NCBI GenBank assembly: GCA_021129875.1
Contig: JAJOKK010000191.1
Location: forward strand, 1-10,002
From: Candidatus Bipolaricaulota bacterium
GTDB lineage: Bacteria > Bipolaricaulota > Bipolaricaulia > UBA7950 > UBA9294
Direction: 5' to 3'
DNA length: 10,002 nucleotides
A program made the position numbers and the translations under genes. The number at the start of each line of letters is the position of its first letter. The stretch's first letter is position 1. Shown here piece after piece: positions 5,053-10,002 of this stretch. The notes beneath the pieces were generated by a model that saw nothing but the letters and a program-made list of their open reading frames with translations, ran no database searches and was not told the origin of the DNA.

Positions 5053-5186
5053 GCGCTGAGGGGATGCCGTGCTAAAGTGCAGACGGGGAGCGGATAAGGC
5101 GGTTGGCGATGAAATGATCAGAATGGTCGTGGACCGGAATCGGGGAGACCTACCCAAACGCCATAGCAATGTTCATGACAGCGAGC

Positions 5187-5223
5187 CGGGATTCCCGCGA
5201 GGGTTTTCTCCGTATGGTATACT
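5187..5223 (+). promoter_or_regulatory. Extended -10 promoter of folP with a nearby palindrome
   Basis: TGGTATACT (5215-5223) is an extended -10 (TGn plus TATACT, five of six matches). The -35 is poor, as is common for extended -10 promoters. The predicted start near 5230 lies about 5 nt before the ATG at 5235, so the transcript would be almost leaderless. The palindrome CGGGA-T-TCCCG (5187-5197) covers the upstream part of the -35 region and could be an operator. Confidence 0.5.
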
Positions 5224-5234
5224 TTGGCCTGACT

Positions 5235-6068
5235 ATGGAACGAATGGAAAGATGGATGAGCGAACGCGGGCGGGTACTGGTCATGGGAGTGCTGAACTCC
5301 TCACCCGACTCGTTCTACGACGGGGGAAGGCGCCTGACGACGGCCGCTGCGATCGATTCTGGGCTGCAGCTTGTCGAAGAAGGGGCGGATATCATCGATG
5401 TCGGAGGTGAATCAACCCGACCGGGGGCAAGGCCGGTCTCAGCAGCGGAGGAGTTGGAGCGGGTTGTGCCGGTGATTGCGGGGATTCGCGCGAAGGATGA
5501 CATCCTCCTCTCGGTCGATACAACGAAGGCAGCTGTCGCCGCAGAGGCGATTGCGGCCGGAGCGCAGATTGTGAACGATGTCAGCGCCCTGCGTTCCGAC
5601 CCTGAGATGGCGCATCTCGTCGCCGAGCACGGGGTATTTGTGGTGTTGATGCACATGCAAGGGGTCCCGGAAACGATGCAGGATAACCCTTCCTACACCG
5701 ATCCGGTCGAAGAGATAAGGGCGTTCCTCGCCGAGCGGATCGGAGTGGCTATTGCTGCAGGGATCTCAACTGAGAAGATCATCATCGATCCAGGGATCGG
5801 GTTTGGGAAACGACTGGCGGACAACCTCGCCATCCTGCAGAATCTAGCGCAGTTTAACGACCTTGGCGTCCCGATCCTGATCGGGCTGTCACGCAAGTCG
5901 TTCTTGGGTAAGATCCTCGACCTTCCGGCGGCGGAGCGGCTGGAGGGGACGATCGCGGCGAACGCGGTCGCAATCTTAAACGGAGCGGATATCATCCGTG
6001 TGCACGATGTGAGCGAGGGGAGGAGGACGGCCGCTGTTGCGCGGGCGTTACGAAATGCTGCGACTTAA
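5235..6068 (+). CDS. folP: Dihydropteroate synthase
   Basis: FolP joins p-aminobenzoate to dihydropterin pyrophosphate to make dihydropteroate in folate synthesis, and is the target of sulfonamides. The 277-residue (beta/alpha)8 protein has all expected motifs: loop 1 'NSSPDSFYDGG' (21-31, where NVTPDSFSDGG is common), loop 2 'DVGGESTRPGA' (55-65), 'SVDTTK' with D95, 'NDVSA' (114-118), 'DPGIGFGK' (185-192), 'SRKSF' with K221, and 'RVHDV' (255-259). The frame is open further upstream to an ATG at 5169, but the ATG at 5235 fits the family's length and lies just after the predicted transcription start; ATGs at 5244 and 5253 are also possible. It heads the operon folP-yceD-ruvC-polA and overlaps yceD by 14 bp. 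No other folate gene lies nearby, apart from a folD-like remnant after polA. Confidence 0.96.
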   Translation: MERMERWMSERGRVLVMGVLNSSPDSFYDGGRRLTTAAAIDSGLQLVEEGADIIDVGGESTRPGARPVSAAEELERVVPVIAGIRAKDDILLSVDTTKAAVAAEAIAAGAQIVNDVSALRSDPEMAHLVAEHGVFVVLMHMQGVPETMQDNPSYTDPVEEIRAFLAERIGVAIAAGISTEKIIIDPGIGFGKRLADNLAILQNLAQFNDLGVPILIGLSRKSFLGKILDLPAAERLEGTIAANAVAILNGADIIRVHDVSEGRRTAAVARALRNAAT

Positions 6069-6522
6069 CCTGAGTACCTTTATCTGTAACCCGGGGCGAC
6101 ATTTTCCGTTCGACTTTCGCTCCGTGGGCGAGCAGGCCACCGGCTTATTCGAAGACCTCTCATTCCGTACAGCACTCGAGGTAAGCGGAGATGCGTTCTG
6201 CCAACTGAACACCCTCTATTTCAAGGTCCAAATCCGCACGACGGTTGAGCAGGCCTGCCGCCGTTGCCTCGCCCCGGTATACACGACAGTCGATTGTTAC
6301 GAGGCGTTCACGCTGCCATTCCGGACGGAGGATCATGAGGTCGATCTTGCCCCATATGTTCTTGGAGGCATAACTGCAGTACTCAACCCGCGCCCGCTCT
6401 GCCGTAATGACTGCCGCGGCCTATGTCCACGCTGCGGGACCGATCTGAATGAGCACCCCGACCATGCCTGCCCGGTGGAGGAGGAGGACGAACATCAGAG
6501 GCTGGGGGATTTCCTTAGATGA
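6055..6522 (+). CDS. yceD: YceD/DUF177 family protein (23S rRNA accumulation factor type)
   Basis: The 155-residue product belongs to the YceD/DUF177 family, linked in E. coli and plants to 23S rRNA accumulation. The N-terminal half is beta-rich. A 'CRRC' pair (C68, C71) is followed by the family hallmark 'PLCRNDCRGLCPRCGTDLN' (114-132), whose C116, C120, C124 and C127 look metal-binding, and by an acidic tail. The ATG at 6055 lies 14 bp inside folP; an upstream in-frame TTG at 6037 is less likely. The stop overlaps the ruvC start as ATGA, a sign of translational coupling. In many bacteria this gene precedes rpmF (ribosomal protein L32), but here rpmF does not follow it, so the usual partnership is broken. 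Confidence 0.9.
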   Translation: MLRLNLSTFICNPGRHFPFDFRSVGEQATGLFEDLSFRTALEVSGDAFCQLNTLYFKVQIRTTVEQACRRCLAPVYTTVDCYEAFTLPFRTEDHEVDLAPYVLGGITAVLNPRPLCRNDCRGLCPRCGTDLNEHPDHACPVEEEDEHQRLGDFLR

Positions 6523-7037
6523 GTGAGGGACTGATCGCGCTCGGCCTCGACCCCGGCCTCGCGACAACCGGCTACGGGATTGTGCGCGCGACCAAAGACG
6601 GCTGGCAGGTGATCGACGGTGGGGTCATCCGGACCGAGAAAGGTTGCGCAAGGGGAGAGCGGCTGCGCGAGATCTACCAGGGAGCCAGAGAACTTATCGC
6701 CACCCACAGCCCTTCGGGGGTGGCGATCGAAGAGGTCTATCTCGCGCGAAACGCCCGTACTGCAATGCTCACCGCAGAGACCCGCGGGGTTCTTCTCCTG
6801 GCGACGGAGGGGTTGCCGGTCCATGGGTACACTCCTCTGCAGGTGAAAAAGAGGATCACCGGCTATGGAAGAGCGAACAAAGGGCAGGTGCAAGCGATGG
6901 TAAAGAGGCTCCTTTGCCTCACCGAGACTCCCCAGCCAGACGATATGGCCGATGGACTCGCCCTCGCCCTCTGCTACCTGCTCGATCTATCCACCGGCCT
7001 TCAGGGGGTGGCCAACAAAGACTATGTCTACCTGTAA
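6519..7037 (+). CDS. ruvC: Crossover junction endodeoxyribonuclease RuvC
   Basis: RuvC is the dimeric endonuclease that resolves Holliday junctions after RuvAB branch migration. The 172-residue protein matches the family's length. It has the RNase H-fold motif 'GLDPGLATTGYG' with catalytic D11, 'AIEEVY' with E71, 'YTPLQVKKRITGYGRANKGQV' (104-124) with the basic DNA-contact region, and the C-terminal acidic pair in 'DDMADGLALAL' (D142 and D145, matching E. coli D138 and D141). All four catalytic acids are present. The start ATG overlaps the yceD stop by 4 bp (ATGA). ruvA and ruvB, the common neighbours, are absent; polA begins 14 bp before the ruvC stop instead. Confidence 0.96.
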   Translation: MSEGLIALGLDPGLATTGYGIVRATKDGWQVIDGGVIRTEKGCARGERLREIYQGARELIATHSPSGVAIEEVYLARNARTAMLTAETRGVLLLATEGLPVHGYTPLQVKKRITGYGRANKGQVQAMVKRLLCLTETPQPDDMADGLALALCYLLDLSTGLQGVANKDYVYL

Positions 7038-9801
7038 TCGACCGCTCGCCGAGCTCCTCGGTTGGCAAGAAGAGACCGATAAGAGACGACTTCTCCTCTT
7101 CGATGGACATTCGATCGCCTATCGTGCGTTCTACGCAATCCGTGAGCTTTCGACCCGCGACGGCCGTCCGGTTAACGCGGTCTACGGGTTCTGGCGGATC
7201 TTAACGCGGATCATGCGCGCCTTCCCTTCCGCCTATGTGGCGGTTACGTTCGACGCCGGCGGGGAGACGTTCCGTCACAGGCTCTACCCACAGTACAAGG
7301 CGACGCGGAAGGAGATCCCTGCTGATCTCGCTGCGCAGCTCCCGCTCATACATGAGATCCTTGACCGGCTGGGGGTCCGCGTGATCTCCCTCAAAGGGGT
7401 CGAAGCGGACGACATCCTAGCCAGCCTCGCCCGGTGTGCAACGGAGAAGGATCTGTCGGTCTTGATCGCCACCTCGGATAAGGACCTGGCTCAGCTCGTC
7501 GATCCACAGGTGCGCCTCATCCAGCCGGCAGGGCGGCGCTCCGGCGGCGGTCAGTCGGCCGGTGGGATCGAGCTGATCGATCGGGAAAGGGTGCAGGAGA
7601 AGTTCGGCGTTCCGCCGGAGCAGATCATCGATTTTCTTGCCCTTGTCGGCGACACATCGGACAACATCCCCGGGGTCCCGTCCGTCGGTGAGAAGACCGC
7701 TTCCCGGCTCCTCTCCCGGTTCGGTTCGCTCGATGCGATCCTTGCAAACGTCGATCAGGTGAAGAACGCACGCGTCAAGGAGAACCTGAAGAAATACGAG
7801 CAGGATGCCCTCCTCGCCCGCCGGCTCGTCACTCTGGACGGGGAGATCGCGGTGGGGGAGGTCCCTGAAGGCTGCCGGCTGCGTGAGGTGGAGGTTGACA
7901 GGTTGCGGGTGATCCTGACCGATCTTGATTTCCACTCCATCCTCGACGATCTCCAGCTTGAAGGGCTCCCTTTCCCGAAGAAAGAGGCAAAAGAGACGAA
8001 AGATGAGCGTCGTGCGGACTATCGTCCGATCTTGAACAGCGACGATCTCTCTCAACTGGTTAAAGATCTGGCAGCTGAGGAAGAGATCTCGCTCGATCTT
8101 GAGACGACGAGCCGTGACCCGATGCGGGCGAAGATCGTAGGGATCGCCCTCTCCCCCCGTCCGTATGAGGGGTACTACATCCCGGTCGGTCACGACTACC
8201 TCGGCGCACCTACCCAGCTTGCGACAGCGGATGTTCTTGCCGCGCTGCGCCAGCTGATCGAGGGGGAGGGGACGAAGATCATCGGACAGAACTTGAAGTA
8301 CGACATCCTCATCCTCCGGCGGTACGGGCTCGCTCCACGCGGAGTGAGCTTCGACGCAATGATCGCCTCCCACCTCGCCCGCCCGGAGGAGCGGCATCAC
8401 AACCTGGAGACGATCGCCCGCACCTACCTCGGCTATGAGATGCTCTCCTACAACGAGCTTGTGGGGAAGGGAGGCGAGATCGCCGCTGTTCCGGTGGAGA
8501 AGGCGACATTCTACGCGGCCGAGGACGCGGAGATCGTCTGCCGCGTCAAACCACTGTTGGAGGGGGCGCTGACCGAGACCGGGGTGATGACGCTCTTCCG
8601 CGAAGTGGAGGTCCCACTCATAGCAGTACTAACGCGGATGGAAGAGCACGGGATCCTTGTCGACCGCAAGGTCCTTGCTGCGCAGGGGCGCGACCTGCGC
8701 GAACGGCTTTCAATAATAGAGGAGGACCTGTACGAGATCGCCGGCGCGCGGTTCAACCCAAACTCGCCCAAGCAGGTGGCGCAGGTCCTGTTTGTGCGCC
8801 TCGGCCTCCCCGTGGTCGACCGGACTAAGACCGGCCCATCGACGAGCGCCCGTGTTCTTGCCGAGCTTGCGATGAAACACTCGCTCCCCGGCAAGCTGAT
8901 CGAATACCGCGAGCTGCAGAAGCTCTTGAACACGTACATCGAGCGGCTCCCCGCGGCGATCAACCCGGAGACAGGGAGGATCCATACATCGTTCCACCAG
9001 ACTTCGACTGCGACCGGGCGACTCTCCTCCTCCGGCCCGAATCTGCAGAACATACCGATCCGCACCGAGGTTGGGGAGAGGATCCGCCGTGCGTTCGTCG
9101 CCACGGAAGGAGCGGTCCTTGTCGGGGCCGACTACTCGCAGATAGAGATCCGCCTACTCGCCCACCTGGCAGAGGACGGGGCGCTGATCGAGGCATTCAA
9201 GACCGGGAAGGACCTGCATGCGATCACCGCAAGCCGCATCTTCTCCCTCCCTGAGGAAGAAGTGAGTGCGAAGCTTCGCTCCGCAGCAAAGCGGATCAAC
9301 TTCGGGATCATCTACGGGATCAGTCCGTTCGGCCTCTCTCGCGAGCTGGGAATCACCCGCACCGAAGCCAAGGACTATATCGAGCGTTTCTTCGCCGCCT
9401 ACCCCCGAACAAAGGCGTGGATGGACCGGATAGTAGAGAAGACGACGGAGCGTGGCTACGCCGAAACGATTCTTGGCCGCCGTCGCCCTCTCCCCCAGCT
9501 CAACTCAACGAACGCGCAGAGCAGAAATTTTGCCAGACGGAACGCGATCAACACCCCCATCCAGGGGAGCGCTGCCGACCTGATCAAGCTCGCCATGCTC
9601 AGAATCGATCGGGCGATCGAGGAGGGGGCGATCGAGGCGAAGATGCTCCTCCAAATCCATGACGAATTGATCTTCGAGGTGCAAGAAGAAAAGAGCGGAG
9701 AGGCGATCGCCCGGATCAAAGAGGAGATGGAAGGGGTGATGGAACTCCTCGTCCCATTGGAGGTGTCGGTCGAATGTGGGAAGGATTGGAGCGAGCTCTA
9801 A
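7024..9801 (+). CDS. polA: DNA polymerase I with 5' nuclease and proofreading domains
   Basis: PolA fills gaps and removes primers during replication and repair. The 925-residue protein has three full domains. The 5' nuclease (about 20-310) shows 'LFDGHS' with D27, 'VEADDI', 'SDKDLAQLV' and the helix-hairpin-helix 'GVPSVGEKTASRLL'. The 3'-5' exonuclease (about 335-530) keeps 'DLETT' (D358, E360), 'NLKYD' (D427) and 'YAAED' (Y497, D501), so proofreading should be active, unlike in Taq or Bacillus enzymes. The polymerase has motif A 'DYSQIEIR' (D703), motif B R752, K756, F760, Y764, and motif C 'HDE' (H879, D880, E881). F760 matches E. coli F762, which favours deoxynucleotides over dideoxynucleotides. 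The ATG at 7024 overlaps the ruvC end by 14 bp; the frame is open back to 6952, but that part lies inside ruvC. It is last in the folP operon. Confidence 0.97.
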   Translation: MSTCNRPLAELLGWQEETDKRRLLLFDGHSIAYRAFYAIRELSTRDGRPVNAVYGFWRILTRIMRAFPSAYVAVTFDAGGETFRHRLYPQYKATRKEIPADLAAQLPLIHEILDRLGVRVISLKGVEADDILASLARCATEKDLSVLIATSDKDLAQLVDPQVRLIQPAGRRSGGGQSAGGIELIDRERVQEKFGVPPEQIIDFLALVGDTSDNIPGVPSVGEKTASRLLSRFGSLDAILANVDQVKNARVKENLKKYEQDALLARRLVTLDGEIAVGEVPEGCRLREVEVDRLRVILTDLDFHSILDDLQLEGLPFPKKEAKETKDERRADYRPILNSDDLSQLVKDLAAEEEISLDLETTSRDPMRAKIVGIALSPRPYEGYYIPVGHDYLGAPTQLATADVLAALRQLIEGEGTKIIGQNLKYDILILRRYGLAPRGVSFDAMIASHLARPEERHHNLETIARTYLGYEMLSYNELVGKGGEIAAVPVEKATFYAAEDAEIVCRVKPLLEGALTETGVMTLFREVEVPLIAVLTRMEEHGILVDRKVLAAQGRDLRERLSIIEEDLYEIAGARFNPNSPKQVAQVLFVRLGLPVVDRTKTGPSTSARVLAELAMKHSLPGKLIEYRELQKLLNTYIERLPAAINPETGRIHTSFHQTSTATGRLSSSGPNLQNIPIRTEVGERIRRAFVATEGAVLVGADYSQIEIRLLAHLAEDGALIEAFKTGKDLHAITASRIFSLPEEEVSAKLRSAAKRINFGIIYGISPFGLSRELGITRTEAKDYIERFFAAYPRTKAWMDRIVEKTTERGYAETILGRRRPLPQLNSTNAQSRNFARRNAINTPIQGSAADLIKLAMLRIDRAIEEGAIEAKMLLQIHDELIFEVQEEKSGEAIARIKEEMEGVMELLVPLEVSVECGKDWSEL

Positions 9802-9847
9802 GCATGTGAATGGCGAGAATAAAGGAGGCCCCTCGTCGTTTCATCTG

Positions 9848-9961
9848 CCTGTCGCATCCGCTACGCAGACAGGAGCGGATATGATCAAAGAAGGGGTGGT
9901 GGTGATCGATATCGGGATCAATGCGACTAAAAATGGGATAACAGGTGGGCCTGTTGCGTAA
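9848..9961 (+). pseudogene. Remnant resembling the C-terminal part of FolD
   Basis: In one plus frame, 'GADMIKEGVVVIDIGIN' (9872-9922) matches the well-known FolD (methylenetetrahydrofolate dehydrogenase/cyclohydrolase) stretch of the type ADM(V/I)K.GA.VIDVGIN. It continues 'ATKNGITGGPVA' to a stop at 9959-9961, where FolD normally reads on through GDVDF for about 60 more residues. The N-terminal 200 or so residues have no room, since polA ends at 9801. The fragment begins at a 6-bp hairpin, CCTGTC (9848-9853) with GACAGG (9868-9873). A decayed duplicate left by rearrangement is the simplest reading; a chance match is unlikely but possible. Confidence 0.5.
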
Positions 9962-9987
9962 ACCCTTTCCACCGCTCGTCTTCAATC

Positions 9988-10002
9988 CCGGTTGCGAAGC
10001 AA
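9988..10002. repeat. Second copy of the 15-bp palindromic repeat, cut by the window end
   Basis: CCGGTTGCGAAGCAA is identical to 4468-4482. The first copy continues GACCGG, which closes the outer stem; here the window ends before that. The flanks (AATC here, GAGG there) differ, so the shared unit probably starts at CCGG. Confidence 0.55.

Noticed and set aside
7417..8400. A 327-aa minus-strand ORF
   Set aside because: It is antisense to polA, whose nuclease and proofreading motifs lie in the plus frame here.

Overview
The window (10,002 bp) is a bacterial chromosomal segment with roughly 55-60% G+C by eye. It carries housekeeping genes: RNase III, two tRNAs, SpoVG, dihydropteroate synthase, a YceD/DUF177 protein, RuvC and DNA polymerase I. 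The organism cannot be named from the sequence. SpoVG, tRNAs without an encoded CCA, a mix of Shine-Dalgarno and apparently leaderless genes, and an unusual folP-yceD-ruvC-polA order fit a non-proteobacterial, possibly uncultivated lineage; this is inference. No phage, transposase, CRISPR array or toxin-antitoxin pair was recognised.

The left half (1-4991) reads on the minus strand. In transcription order it holds a small helix-turn-helix protein (4991-4551), an intergenic region dense in hairpins and short repeats (4277-4550), a small sulfotransferase-like protein (4276-3704), then a compact RNA-processing cluster with its own good promoter (3569-3541): spoVG, tRNA-Gln(TTG), rnc, tRNA-Arg(CCT). 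The spoVG stop codon TAG is also nucleotides 1-3 of tRNA-Gln. rnc starts 11 nt after that tRNA, with no visible Shine-Dalgarno site, and ends 5 nt before tRNA-Arg. Maturation of the tRNAs should therefore cut the mRNA exactly at the gene borders. A gap of about 800 bp follows (2343-1558), with a near-consensus minus-strand promoter, a 12-bp tandem repeat and two doubtful ORFs that overlap antisense to each other. Last comes a PAS-GAF-GAF sensor protein that runs off the left edge.

The right half (5235-9801) reads on the plus strand and is a tight operon, folP-yceD-ruvC-polA, with overlaps of 14, 4 and 14 bp. It joins folate synthesis, a large-subunit rRNA-associated factor, Holliday-junction resolution and DNA repair/replication. 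folP has an extended -10 promoter that predicts a 5' leader of only about 5 nt. The divergent helix-turn-helix gene has a perfect TATAAT overlapping its first ATG, which predicts a leaderless message from the second ATG. Two short palindromes lie between these promoters.

Downstream of polA is a short in-frame stretch resembling the C-terminal part of FolD, too small to be a working gene and probably a remnant. The window ends inside a second copy of a 15-bp sequence (first copy at 4468) that forms a hairpin in the first copy.

The most interesting signal is the spoVG/tRNA-Gln/rnc/tRNA-Arg arrangement. There, tRNA 5' processing would remove the stop codon of a regulator mRNA and tRNA 3' processing would set the 5' end of the RNase III mRNA.
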